From the NCBI GenBank assembly GCA_000336895.1, contig AOLX01000005.1, positions 124,001-188,000 of the forward strand: a stretch of 64,000 bases of DNA. Direction: 5' to 3'. Shown in pieces: positions 17,442 through 26,674 of the stretch; within the stretch, counting starts at the first letter, position 1; every line of letters begins with the position of its first letter. This stretch comes from Haloarcula argentinensis DSM 12282. Its GTDB lineage: Archaea > Halobacteriota > Halobacteria > Halobacteriales > Haloarculaceae. The translations under genes were made by a program, and so were the position numbers. The notes under the pieces were generated by a model. The model was not told the origin of the DNA, did not search any database, and saw nothing but the letters and a program-made list of their open reading frames with translations.

Positions 17442-19247
17442 TTATGCTCCCTGTGCTCTGGTTCCGTTCACCGAGTATATCCTGAGGTCGCCGTTGTCGT
17501 AGGAGCGAGCGACAGTTCTATCTCGGTTGAACTGCTGGAAGTCTTGCGAGGTGTACTTCCACCGCTGTGGGTAATCCGGGAACGTCTCCTGATAGAAGAT
17601 ACGCCCTTTCCTGTTTATCATCACGTACTTCCCGCTGTCGTAGTTCTGGCCAAAGTACCGGTTCGTAGTGTAATTGAAGTGCGCAGGGAGGAACTGCTCC
17701 CAGAACGGCAACCCCGCGCTGACGCCGTGTTCCGCGTGATGGAGCCGACGATACTCTATGTCGAAGTGGTACAGCTCTTTGCTTCCGGTCTCGTGTTCAG
17801 TCAGCCACTGGCTGCCCTCGACTTCCATCGCCGTGACCTGGTCGTTGGTCATTCCCGAGAAGGGCGACGGGTACAGCGTGAGCGTAGACAGCACGACGAG
17901 CACCAATATAGTGCCCGTGACCACTGACTTTGAACCGCGGGTAAGCGACTGACTGCGCCGCTTATACCGACTCCAGAACGTATGGAACAGGGGACCAAGC
18001 AGGAGCACTGTGCCGATCTTGGCCACCTGCCAAGGACGCTCTTGCGTGACGATGAGGTCCAGAAGGAGGAACAACAGTCCGACAATCCCGAACACGCCAA
18101 GGACTGCCCCCATCACAGTCGTCCGATTGTCCAGTTCGTACCGCTTTGTGACAGTGAGCAGGAACGCAACCCCGAACAGGCCACCACCAAGCACGAACAA
18201 CACCAACTCGGTGCCGAACCGGAACGTAATGAACCGAACGACGTCGATCAAGGCAGGGGTTGCCTCCGCTGCGGTCTGGGCGTACGCCTGGACGGGTGCA
18301 TCACTGCTTTCCGTCCCGAAGAGCACGCGATAGATCGTGTCGAACCGAAGTATAATTCCGGGGAAGTTAGAGTACCAGCTCAGAATTATCGCAAGCGACA
18401 GCCCGAAACTGCTCGTTGGACTTCGATATATCGTCCGTACTCGAGGGACGTATTGCACGGCGTAGTACAGCATGAATACCCCCGCGACGAACACGGCGGT
18501 CAGCGGGTGATACAGGAGGAGACTCAGGAGCGTAAGCACGAGCGCTGCCCTGATGGCCGGCGTCGGATATCGTTGACTCTTGAAAAACAGATACAGGACG
18601 ACCGGTATCAGAAGAATGCTGAAATCAAACGGGCGAAACAACAGATGGCTGTAGCCGAGTATCGGTAGCAAGACGAAGGGGAGCCCCAAGAGGAACCCCC
18701 GCCGAGAATCGGCCACCTGAAACAGCAGGTAAATCATGCCTCCGAAATATACAGCAGAGAAAACTGCCGGTATCAGCATCGCCAGCGTCATCGTCTCGAG
18801 CCCAGTCGCGTCAGCGGTGGCGAATACGAGCAGGTGCGCGAGCGGGTAGATGTTCGCCCCGGTAGTACCGGTGTTGGCGATGTCCTGTACGTACCCCAGA
18901 TGCGTGAGCGGGTCGGCGTCACCGTACATGACGTAGCCCCGTATGAGCGGCATCAACAGCAACAGCGCATCGGTCGCCAACATCAGCGCGGTGCCGAAGA
19001 TCCAAGACCGTTCGTCCTGGTGTCCGATGCTCCCGAATATCAGTAACGCACCGGCGAACAGCGACCCGACGACACAGCCCCAGAACGGGGCGGGATATGA
19101 TTCGTAGAGTGATATCTCGTACTCAGCGGCTGGTGGCGTTGTCAACACAATCGCTGTCGAGACCACGAGCAGCAGGACGCCGACGGCCGCAATCATCCTC
19201 GACGCCCGGGAGTGAGCGAACCAAGCGCGCGACGAGCCTTCGCTCAT
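17442..19247 (-). CDS. polytopic membrane protein, GT-C glycosyltransferase-like
   Basis: 601 residues with about 12 membrane segments and a soluble C-terminal tail of roughly 130 residues containing Tyr-rich elements (HFNYTTNRYFGQNYDS). After the second or third segment is an acidic loop MYGDADPLTHLGYVQDI and then NIYPLAHLLV, the pattern of GT-C fold enzymes that use lipid-linked sugars and of polysaccharide polymerases. I cannot place it in a named family. It lies between the two paralogous beta-helix genes (convergent with the first), suggesting a role in polymerising or transferring the same glycan. Confidence 0.65.
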   Translation of the reverse strand: MSEGSSRAWFAHSRASRMIAAVGVLLLVVSTAIVLTTPPAAEYEISLYESYPAPFWGCVVGSLFAGALLIFGSIGHQDERSWIFGTALMLATDALLLLMPLIRGYVMYGDADPLTHLGYVQDIANTGTTGANIYPLAHLLVFATADATGLETMTLAMLIPAVFSAVYFGGMIYLLFQVADSRRGFLLGLPFVLLPILGYSHLLFRPFDFSILLIPVVLYLFFKSQRYPTPAIRAALVLTLLSLLLYHPLTAVFVAGVFMLYYAVQYVPRVRTIYRSPTSSFGLSLAIILSWYSNFPGIILRFDTIYRVLFGTESSDAPVQAYAQTAAEATPALIDVVRFITFRFGTELVLFVLGGGLFGVAFLLTVTKRYELDNRTTVMGAVLGVFGIVGLLFLLLDLIVTQERPWQVAKIGTVLLLGPLFHTFWSRYKRRSQSLTRGSKSVVTGTILVLVVLSTLTLYPSPFSGMTNDQVTAMEVEGSQWLTEHETGSKELYHFDIEYRRLHHAEHGVSAGLPFWEQFLPAHFNYTTNRYFGQNYDSGKYVMINRKGRIFYQETFPDYPQRWKYTSQDFQQFNRDRTVARSYDNGDLRIYSVNGTRAQGA

Positions 19248-19436
19248 GGATGCTTACCTACAGACATTACTCAATTGCCGGGTACTTGTACAGCCCAGTC
19301 CGGTACCTGCCCAGATCGCCCCCGTCATTCGTACTACGTCCGTAGACTAGTCGATATCATTGTTAGTACGCTCCTAACATGCTGTGAGTCCGCGAACACT
19401 ATCGCTACTGATTCCCCACGGTGTTCAGACAGATAC

Positions 19437-19447
19437 AAAACAAAAAA
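19437..19447 (-). terminator. T-rich terminator of the large beta-helix gene
   Basis: AAAACAAAAAA on the plus strand gives TTTTTTGTTTT on the minus strand, about 70 nt after the stop at 19518. A T-rich tract alone is enough for archaeal termination. The 270-bp spacer 19248-19517 contains nothing else recognisable. Confidence 0.5.
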
Positions 19448-19517
19448 GCGTGGACCGCACGAACCGCGGGAATTCGCCGGTATCGGGATTGGCAGAGGAA
19501 GCGGCGCTCTCGGACTC

Positions 19518-22382
19518 TCAGACGCTCACAGACTTGGTGGCGGAGGCGGATTCCCCGTTACTGTCGACGACTGTGAGAGCGACATCGTAGTTGCTCGCGC
19601 TCACCTGGTCGATACTGAACATATCGATGTCCGAAGCCGCGTTCCCGCTGACATCCCACTGGACGTTCTCTACTGTGGCGTTCGAGTCAGCGACGTCGAT
19701 TGTAACCGACTGAAGCTCGCGGTCACTGCTGTACACGTCCCACACAACAGTGATGTCGGCTCTGTCGTCGCCCTGCTGGGACTCGGAAACGCTGAACCGA
19801 CCGATCTGCGGTTTCGTGCCGTCCGCCGCCGCAGACACCGCTGCAGTCGCGGATGTGCCGTTCCCGCTGGTGTCGGTCGCGGTCAACACGACGGTGTACT
19901 CGTTCCCGGAACCGCCGTCGCCACTCGCCGTCAGTTCGGTCGTGCCGGTCGCTGAACTACCGGAGACGTCGACGGTGGTGGTGTCTTCCTGCGCGTTGTC
20001 CGTTTCGTCGTACAGGCCAACGTCGACGGTCGAGAGGTCGCCATCCGAGTCGCTGACGCCCCAGTCGATTGCGAAGGCTGCATCGGTGGTGTCGGTCTCG
20101 ATCTCCGACACGGAGAGGGTGTCGACGGCGGGGCCGGTCCCGCTGTTGTCGGTGGTGACCGTGATGCTGCTCGAATCCGTGTTCCCGGCCGAGTCGGTCA
20201 CTCTAGCATCGAGCGTGTGGGTGCCATCCGACAGCGAAGTAGTGTCCCAGGAATCCTCGTAGTACCCCGTGTTCGAGTTGTACGACGCGGTCGACCAGGT
20301 GTCACCGTCGACGCGGTACTCGACGCTCGGGGAGCCGGCGGCGTCTTCAGCGTCGGTTGCACTAATTTGCAGCGTGACCGTCCCATCGACCGTCTCCTCG
20401 GCGAGGGGTTGTCGCCACGTTATCTCGGGTCTGGCGTCGTCGAGCCGCGCCGGTTCGCCGTTCGTCCCGACGCTGAAGAAGTCGAACAGTTGTGCGTCGC
20501 CCGACCAAGACCCGATTCCGGTCCATCCGGAGTCGGTGACGTCTCCGTCGGTGACCTCAATGTCCCACGAGTCGGGCTCCGTGGAGCCATAGCTCCAGTT
20601 CTTGGCTTTCACGGACGTACCCTCGATGCGAAGCCGAAGATAGCTCCACTCCTCAAGCGGGTTGGACGCAGCCGTGGTTTCGGCCAGTGTGGTCTGTGAT
20701 CCGCCGAAGTCTTTCTCGACGCGGAGCTTGATGTCACTGTCAGATTGGACGAACCACGTCGAGTAGCCGACCATGTTCCCGCTGGCGTCGACGCCGCCGC
20801 GCCCGATAAGGCGGCCCCAGCCGTCACTGCCAGTGCTCGCCGACCCGACGCGAACCAGTCCGAGCACCTCGGTATCGGCGTGCTTGCCAACGTCGTCCCA
20901 AGACATCGCGTGTGAGTCGGCCGAGCTAGCGCTGAACTCGACGTACGCGTTGCCGGTGTTGGAATCGCCCGAAACGACCGACCAGTTCGATGGGTCGCCG
21001 TCCCACCGCGGTGTCCAGTCCGGAAGGCTGGTCTGTGACTCCTCCGTTGTGGTCTGGGTCGTCTCTTCCTCGGTGCTGTTCTGCGTCTTTGCCCCGACCT
21101 CGCTTTCGGCCGGAACGTCCACGTTCAGCGGACTCTCGCCCGTGAGATGGTTGCTGATGTCGATGCCGCCCGTCTTTCCGAGGCCACCGACGTTGTTCGT
21201 CGAGAGCGTGGCGATGGTCCCGGACGAGTCCTCGGTTTCGAACACCTGCGCGTCGGTGTCGTGGACCGACATCTCGCCCACGTCGACGTTCCTGAACGCG
21301 ACTCCCTGTCGGTCGCGGATGACCTCGTCGTCGTTGTACATGTTCGAGCCGGCGAACGCGATTCTGTCGCCGACCCAAGTGATATCCGATGGGCCACCCA
21401 CAGTATCACGAACCTGGAACGCATACGACGTGTGGTTCTTCGTCGATACCTGCTCCATATCCAGCGTCACGTTGGTGTCCCCGCGGTCGCCCAGGCTCTG
21501 GATGAAGTGCCGGCCGAGGAACCCGTCGTTCGGTTCGTCCGGGAGGAGTGATGCCAGTTCCGACGTGTACGCTGTGTGGTTAATGCGTCGCAGTTCGACC
21601 GTCTCTCCGGCCGACAGTTTGAGGAATTGGCTGCCCGTGCCGGCAGCATACACATTTTTGATCCGATACGTTCCGTCGTTGTAACGGATATTTATTGCAC
21701 TTCCCGGACAGTTCTTTATTTTACAGTTCTCGATGACGGTGGTGCTGCCTCTCGGCGTTTGGAGTGAGTCGAACGGATGGGTGTTCGACCCGCTGTCCTT
21801 GTGGTACTCGATACCGATCCGCTCGAGGGTACAGTACTTCGCGGATGAGAGGTACTGACGACACCTGATGCCCCGCGTGTACGTGTCGGTAATTCGGACG
21901 TTGTATACCGAGAACGAAAGGGAATTACCGGCGAGGGAAAACCCGTCCGCGCCGCCGTTGTGCCGATTGAGATTGCCCAGATTGGGGGCGTTTACGTCAA
22001 GCGTAAGCCCTTGGATATCAACGTTCCCGTGGTCCGCATCTCCGTCGTAAATAAACGCTGTCTGGTTCGAGATGACCGAAGGGTCCATGTGTTCAGTCAC
22101 TGCGAGCGTAGACGCGTCGGGCCCCTCGCCGTACACCGAGATACCTCGCGGCTGGCTGCCGCCCATCTCTATCAGGCTGTAGACGTCCTCACTGCCGAAG
22201 TAGTAAGTCCCTGCCGGAACGAATATAGACCCGTTCGGCCCGGCGGCTTCCATCGCACTGTGAATCGCTCTCAGCACCTCGCGTGCAGACGCGAGGTCCG
22301 GATCGCTGGGGTTGTGGTCGCTCCCTATCCCATGGTCGGTGATATCTTCGGCGCTGTCGGGTACGTAGGCTGGTCTCGTCAT
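19518..22382 (-). CDS. large multidomain parallel beta-helix protein, no signal peptide
   Basis: 954 residues. Residues 1-430: beta-helix paralogous to the 15724 protein. About 430-455: Thr/Glu-rich linker. About 455-655: a jelly-roll (LamG/concanavalin-like) domain with WDGDPSNWSVVSGDSN and LRLRIEGTSVKAKNW. About 660-755: Ig-like domain (VEYRVDGDTWSTASY, LDARVTDSAGNTDSS). Then two more beta-sandwich repeats (DTLSVSEIETDTT and GRFSVSESQQGDD). Such tails bind carbohydrate or display domains at the cell surface. It lacks the Tat signal of its paralogue and starts directly at the helix entry; its ATG overlaps the stop of the 85-codon frame upstream (ATGA). Confidence 0.82.
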   Translation of the reverse strand: MTRPAYVPDSAEDITDHGIGSDHNPSDPDLASAREVLRAIHSAMEAAGPNGSIFVPAGTYYFGSEDVYSLIEMGGSQPRGISVYGEGPDASTLAVTEHMDPSVISNQTAFIYDGDADHGNVDIQGLTLDVNAPNLGNLNRHNGGADGFSLAGNSLSFSVYNVRITDTYTRGIRCRQYLSSAKYCTLERIGIEYHKDSGSNTHPFDSLQTPRGSTTVIENCKIKNCPGSAINIRYNDGTYRIKNVYAAGTGSQFLKLSAGETVELRRINHTAYTSELASLLPDEPNDGFLGRHFIQSLGDRGDTNVTLDMEQVSTKNHTSYAFQVRDTVGGPSDITWVGDRIAFAGSNMYNDDEVIRDRQGVAFRNVDVGEMSVHDTDAQVFETEDSSGTIATLSTNNVGGLGKTGGIDISNHLTGESPLNVDVPAESEVGAKTQNSTEEETTQTTTEESQTSLPDWTPRWDGDPSNWSVVSGDSNTGNAYVEFSASSADSHAMSWDDVGKHADTEVLGLVRVGSASTGSDGWGRLIGRGGVDASGNMVGYSTWFVQSDSDIKLRVEKDFGGSQTTLAETTAASNPLEEWSYLRLRIEGTSVKAKNWSYGSTEPDSWDIEVTDGDVTDSGWTGIGSWSGDAQLFDFFSVGTNGEPARLDDARPEITWRQPLAEETVDGTVTLQISATDAEDAAGSPSVEYRVDGDTWSTASYNSNTGYYEDSWDTTSLSDGTHTLDARVTDSAGNTDSSSITVTTDNSGTGPAVDTLSVSEIETDTTDAAFAIDWGVSDSDGDLSTVDVGLYDETDNAQEDTTTVDVSGSSATGTTELTASGDGGSGNEYTVVLTATDTSGNGTSATAAVSAAADGTKPQIGRFSVSESQQGDDRADITVVWDVYSSDRELQSVTIDVADSNATVENVQWDVSGNAASDIDMFSIDQVSASNYDVALTVVDSNGESASATKSVSV

Positions 22383-22636
22383 TGGAACCCTCCCTGACGG
22401 CTCCAGGAGGATTTGTTGGTTTTCATATACTTTCGCCCCTTAATGGTGGCTGCGTTCTCTTCGAAGGTAGCACGTAGACTTGTACTTGCAGTTGTCGCTT
22501 CAGGCGCAGTAAACTGGTTCCTAATTACCGGTATCGGCGCAAGAGAGTCGTTCTTGTGCGGATTTCGGTGTTCTACTTCGTCCTGACTCCTCGCCCCAGT
22601 AGCATTCTCTTTATCAAAGTAATTCGGTCTTAACAT
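22379..22636 (-). CDS. small hydrophilic protein, coupled to beta-helix gene
   Basis: 85 residues, rich in Asn, Glu, Lys and Thr, with no signal, membrane segment or recognised domain. Support for a real gene: a TATA element (22664-22670) lies 28-34 nt before its ATG, fitting a leaderless transcript, and its TGA overlaps the ATG of the large beta-helix gene by the ATGA arrangement used for translational coupling. It could be a chaperone or export partner of the beta-helix protein, or merely a leader frame that sets its translation. It is not in frame with the downstream gene and carries no Tat motif, so it is not simply the missing signal peptide. Confidence 0.5.
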   Translation of the reverse strand: MLRPNYFDKENATGARSQDEVEHRNPHKNDSLAPIPVIRNQFTAPEATTASTSLRATFEENAATIKGRKYMKTNKSSWSRQGGFQ

Positions 22637-22663
22637 GCCGTACCGACTTCGATCCGAGTACGG

Positions 22664-22670
22664 TATTATA
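22664..22670 (-). promoter_or_regulatory. TATA box of the small gene/beta-helix operon
   Basis: TATTATA on the plus strand, TATAATA on the minus strand, centred about 31 nt before the ATG at 22636. The only good TATA element upstream of the beta-helix gene, implying transcription starts at the small frame. Confidence 0.5.
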
Positions 22671-22798
22671 ACTTGTTACTTTATGTAGATATCTGGTTGT
22701 TTGATACAGCTTCTTGAATACGACATACGTACCAGTTCGTATTTCCTGCCGGCAACTGATCACTCACAGACGTTCGCGATGGGAGTCGGAACGCCAGA

Positions 22799-23791
22799 TT
22801 ATATGTAACCGAGATGCTCTAGACGGTCCTCGACGTCCGCCTTCGACGGCTTCGCCTGCTCTGTGGCGTCCGCGCGCGGCGTGCTCGTTTCGTTATCAGT
22901 GGCAGACGTAAGCGCCCACGGGACCTTCTTGAGGTGGGGGTGTGGTATCCCCTCAGGGTGACCGTACTGTTTCATCTCTCCGAACAGTTCGCCATGGTCA
23001 GCTGTGATGGCAACCCGATCCGCGTCTACGTTGTCGAGCAGTCGGCGTATCGAACCGAGAACCAGTCGGAGGTTATCGAGGTAGTTCTCCCAGACGTCCT
23101 CCGTAGATAGCTCCCCGCGCTGGATAGCCTCCCACGGGTGGTCCTCTGCATCGGTGATATCCCGTTGTTCCCTGTACGCGGCCGCCACATGCGGTCGATG
23201 TGGCTGGTAGTAGTGGAGTATCATCCGCTCGAAGTCGAGGCTCCGTCCGGCCGTGATTGCTTGATCAGTCACGACGTTCGGCGGGATAGTGTCGAAGTGA
23301 TCCTCGTACCGGTGGTAACGCGAGAACTGTTTCAGGAGCTTGAATTGGCTTCCATCGACCACGTTCCAGTCCGCCCACGTAACCGGTGTGATGTACTTCC
23401 GTGGCGGTCGCTTGCCGCCTTCGAAGGTCGGCTGTGTGTGCGGGTTCGTAGAGAGATACACTGTCTCAGATATTTCATCCGCGTGTTCCTCGGTAAATGT
23501 CTTACACAACCACTCGTGTGATGAACTCCCCGTGGACCAGACGCTGTCTACCGTATCGATGAACTCGAACTCGGGTGCGACTTCCCGCAGCGCGTCTACC
23601 CGGCAAGCGTCCAGTACAATAAGCAGATCCCACTCCCTGTCGTAGACGTTCGTGCCGAGCGGGCGTTGCGTCGTCAGTGAGAAATAAATACCGTTGTAAG
23701 CTCCGCCTAAAAAATACCGGAGCCCTGTCTCACCCCCATCAACCTGGCCTCCGGCCAGAGTTCGCAGCCAATCGCGTATATTAGTCTTCAT
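22799..23791 (-). CDS. sulfatase/alkaline-phosphatase-fold enzyme
   Basis: 330-residue member of the alkaline phosphatase superfamily as found in haloarchaeal glycan islands. The N-terminal metal/nucleophile region is LLIVLDACRVDALRE and the C-terminal metal motif is VAITADHGELFGE. The classical sulfatase CxPxR formylglycine motif is absent; the position of the nucleophile is taken by the Ala-Cys in DACR, so sulfate hydrolysis is not assured and a phospho- or sulfo-transfer on the glycan is possible. Divergent from the glycosyltransferase at 24014; TATA ATATATAA-like element at 23821-23829. Confidence 0.78.
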   Translation of the reverse strand: MKTNIRDWLRTLAGGQVDGGETGLRYFLGGAYNGIYFSLTTQRPLGTNVYDREWDLLIVLDACRVDALREVAPEFEFIDTVDSVWSTGSSSHEWLCKTFTEEHADEISETVYLSTNPHTQPTFEGGKRPPRKYITPVTWADWNVVDGSQFKLLKQFSRYHRYEDHFDTIPPNVVTDQAITAGRSLDFERMILHYYQPHRPHVAAAYREQRDITDAEDHPWEAIQRGELSTEDVWENYLDNLRLVLGSIRRLLDNVDADRVAITADHGELFGEMKQYGHPEGIPHPHLKKVPWALTSATDNETSTPRADATEQAKPSKADVEDRLEHLGYI

Positions 23792-23820
23792 GTCACTGAC
23801 ATCTGGAGAGACTCGTATAG

Positions 23821-23989
23821 TTATATATCTTCTACCCGGAGCCCTGCGAACCTGTCAATTGACCGCCAGCTACGGAGTATACTGCGTCTTACGACTTCCC
23901 AGTCGCGCACACGAAAGCATACTCCAACTGGCTGGCTTCGGCGATGTCGGGCGGCAAGCGAGCCAGTCAGTATCAGATGCATACTTAAT
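23821..23989. promoter_or_regulatory. divergent promoter pair (TATA 23821-23829 minus; 23982-23989 plus)
   Basis: TTATATAT read on the minus strand lies about 34 nt before the sulfatase-fold start at 23791; TACTTAAT on the plus strand lies about 28 nt before the glycosyltransferase start at 24014. Both fit leaderless or short-leader transcripts. The 222-bp spacer has no other feature I can name. Confidence 0.5.
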
Positions 23990-24013
23990 GACCGACCCTG
24001 CCAGCTATCCTCC

Positions 24014-25231
24014 ATGTACCGTGCGGTCGTAAGCGCGATGAATCATCCGGACCCGTTCAACCCGTACATGGGGCTGTTCAATTTTCGCTCCATCAGGGCA
24101 CTCAGTAGGAAAGAAACCGAGGTCGATGTCATCACCCCGCGTCCAAGAGCGCCTCCTGTTGGCCCATACTCCGAATTCGGCGAAATCCCGAGCCAGCACG
24201 ACTACGGCTCCCACGAGGTCCACTACCCCAGATTCCTCTACCTGCTACCACAAAAACTGTTCAAGTACACGCTCTCGTCCCGGTCGTTCGCGGACATGCT
24301 TCCTGGGTACATCTCGGCACACTTCAAGACGCCGGACATCTGTCACGCCGGCCACATCCACTACGATGGATACGGGTTAGCAACGTACTGCCGGAGCAAC
24401 GATCTCCCGCTAACGGTGATGGGCCGCGGGAAGATTCTGAACAACTTCTACGACCTCTCACAGATAAGCCGGAGAAAAATCAGAGAGACCCTCGAGTACG
24501 CCGACGGGATTTTCTGCGTCAGCGAGTCACTCGCCCGCATCGCCAACGACATCACCGACACGCCGAAAGCGACCGTGCTCCCGAATGGGGCGGACCCATC
24601 GCGGTACCCGACGAACAACGAGCGGGCGATTCGACAGGAGTTGGGAATCGATCGGGACACCACTGTCATTATGTTCTGCGGTGGGTATACCGAGAGGAAA
24701 GGCATTAACGAGATATGTGAGGCTCTGGACGACATCCGTAGTGACGACGTGGCCTTCGTTTTCGTCGGCCATTACGGCGACCTCCGCACAGACCTAATCG
24801 GCGCACTCAAAGCCTGCCACCACGACAACTACCGGGTGCTCTGGGAAGTCCCGCCGCTCGGTCTCCGCCGATGGTTCGCCGCCGCCGATATTTTCATGCT
24901 CCCCAGCCACGCCGAGGGCCGACCGAACACGATCTACGAATCGATGGCCAGTGAGACCGCAGTCGTCGCCTCCGCTGTGTCCGGCATTCCAGAGCAGGTC
25001 GAAGACGGTGAGACGGGCCTCCTAATTCCGGCAAAAGACCCTGATTCACTCGCTACCGCTCTGAACAGCCTGATCGACGACCGTGAAAAACGAGAGCGAC
25101 TGGGTGCAAACGGTAAAGCACGGCTAGTCTCGAAGGGCTGGACGTGGGAAGCACACGGACAACGACTGGCGACCCTCCACGAAGCAATCATCGCCGACGG
25201 CAAACTCCCGGCGGGTGAAGTACTGAACTAG
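24014..25231 (+). CDS. glycosyltransferase family 4
   Basis: 405-residue GT-B enzyme. The donor domain shows ATVLPNGADPSRYPT, VIMFCGGYTERKG, VAFVFVGHYGD and the nucleotide-sugar site FMLPSHAEGRPNTIYESMAS (E-x7-E). The N-terminal acceptor domain is less conserved. No membrane segment, so it acts at the inner face of the membrane on a lipid carrier. Its TAG stop overlaps the stop of the convergent glycosyltransferase at 25228 by 3 bases. Confidence 0.88.
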   Translation: MYRAVVSAMNHPDPFNPYMGLFNFRSIRALSRKETEVDVITPRPRAPPVGPYSEFGEIPSQHDYGSHEVHYPRFLYLLPQKLFKYTLSSRSFADMLPGYISAHFKTPDICHAGHIHYDGYGLATYCRSNDLPLTVMGRGKILNNFYDLSQISRRKIRETLEYADGIFCVSESLARIANDITDTPKATVLPNGADPSRYPTNNERAIRQELGIDRDTTVIMFCGGYTERKGINEICEALDDIRSDDVAFVFVGHYGDLRTDLIGALKACHHDNYRVLWEVPPLGLRRWFAAADIFMLPSHAEGRPNTIYESMASETAVVASAVSGIPEQVEDGETGLLIPAKDPDSLATALNSLIDDREKRERLGANGKARLVSKGWTWEAHGQRLATLHEAIIADGKLPAGEVLN

Positions 25232-26448
25232 CGACCGGTCGCGGCCGCAAAGACGTGTTCGTCGAGGAACTGCTCGTACTCGTCGAACACGGGCTGTGGC
25301 GAGAAATCGTCGGCGCGGGACCGCAACCGGTCCGGGTCGGGTGGGTCGGCCAGAGTGTCACAGACCGCGTCGGCCAGTCTGTCCACGTCACCAACAGGCA
25401 CCAGTGTCCCGAACTCTCCATCCGAGAGGATTTCACGCGGACCGCTCGGACAGTCCGTCGACACGATCGGACAGCCGACCGACAGACACTCTATCAGGAC
25501 CGTCGGTAGCCCCTCATACTGCGAAGAGAGGAGGAAGGTATCGGCCTTAGCCATATACCGGTATGGATTATCGACATATCCAGGCAGGGATACAACGTCG
25601 GAGAGCCCACGCCGCTCGACCGTCGCCATAACGTCGTCCCGGCACTGCCCCTTGCCTGCGATTATCGCGCGTGCGTTCGGGTTTTTATCCACGACTCGCT
25701 CGAATGCACCGACCCATCCGTCCAGGTTCTTCTGGCCCGCGTGTCGCCCGACGAACAAGACCACGTCCCGGTCGCTGTCTTCCACCCACCGATGGTCGAC
25801 CGGTTGACTGGCGCGCTCGCGGATCCGCTCGACATCGACGGGGTTGTGCAGTACGGACACGTCGTCCCTGTCGACGGGCGTTTGCTCGACGAGGCTGTCG
25901 GCGACCCCCTCTGAAACGCTGATTATCCGGTCCGATGCGGGATAGAGGCGCGGCACGATTCGTTCGACAATCCGGTCTTTCGATGTCGCTTCGACCTCGT
26001 GTCCGAACGCCGAATGTTGGGTCGGGATTACGGTGGTCTCGGCGTCCAGAAGCCTGTTGATGATGAGACAGACGATACTCGGATGTTCGAGGTGGGGGAA
26101 CAGCGCCGCCGGCTTCTGTCTGTGCAGGTACGAAATGAGAGCTGGAAGATGTGCGGCTACCCCCACCGCCGGCGTCTTGGACGGCGGCAATTCGACGATG
26201 GAGACCCGTTCAGAGAGTTCGGATCGGAGCTCACCGTTCGCGCGTGACAGGAGTAGGTCAATGTCGTACCCGCGCTCCGCCAGCCCGTTCATGATTGTGA
26301 TTGCGACTTGCTCCGCACCGCCGACCGAGAGGTCCGGAATAAAGAACGCCAGCAGCGGTCGGTCACTACCTGTCGCTACCGAACTACTTCGTTCCGCCCG
26401 CGTCGGGGCAGCGAATTCATCATCGTCCGAAAGCGTCGGCGCGTCCAT
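25228..26448 (-). CDS. glycosyltransferase family 4
   Basis: 406-residue GT-B enzyme, different from the neighbour in sequence. N-terminal FIPDLSVGGAEQVAITIMNGL is the typical GT4 acceptor-domain glycine loop; the donor domain has VSVLHNPVDVERIRE, VVLFVGRHAGQKNLDGW and FLLSSQYEGLPTVLIECLSV. An acidic 20-residue N-terminal extension precedes the fold. Resembles EpsD/amylovoran-type transferases. The upstream 226 bases (26449-26674) show no further gene. Confidence 0.88.
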   Translation of the reverse strand: MDAPTLSDDDEFAAPTRAERSSSVATGSDRPLLAFFIPDLSVGGAEQVAITIMNGLAERGYDIDLLLSRANGELRSELSERVSIVELPPSKTPAVGVAAHLPALISYLHRQKPAALFPHLEHPSIVCLIINRLLDAETTVIPTQHSAFGHEVEATSKDRIVERIVPRLYPASDRIISVSEGVADSLVEQTPVDRDDVSVLHNPVDVERIRERASQPVDHRWVEDSDRDVVLFVGRHAGQKNLDGWVGAFERVVDKNPNARAIIAGKGQCRDDVMATVERRGLSDVVSLPGYVDNPYRYMAKADTFLLSSQYEGLPTVLIECLSVGCPIVSTDCPSGPREILSDGEFGTLVPVGDVDRLADAVCDTLADPPDPDRLRSRADDFSPQPVFDEYEQFLDEHVFAAATGR

Positions 26449-26674
26449 TACCGTCGCAGTGCCGTCGGATAGTCTTTGTTAGTCACTGGATTCGTGTCGT
26501 GTCGACGCGGATTCGCCAGTCGATCCATGACCTCCCCAACACCATCCCCAAGTAGTCGGTTCGGGTATCCGTTTCGCGTCGACGGAAGCTGGACTGGCAG
26601 GCCGATCACACTCGGTGATGCTCAGAGTCCGCTACGGGGAGGCGTTCCGTAAACAGGTTCTGCGACGCCGGCCG

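Noticed and set aside
20773..21684. 303-codon plus-strand frame
   Set aside because: Antisense shadow of the large beta-helix gene; no domain, Ser/Pro bias typical of complement frames.
22443..22586. 47-codon hydrophobic plus-strand frame starting MVAAFSSKV
   Set aside because: Opposite to the small TATA-supported frame; no promoter on that side and short enough to arise by chance.
24014..26448. The two adjacent GT4 genes as a recent duplication
   Set aside because: Sequences differ throughout apart from family motifs, and they are convergent; separate origins are more likely.
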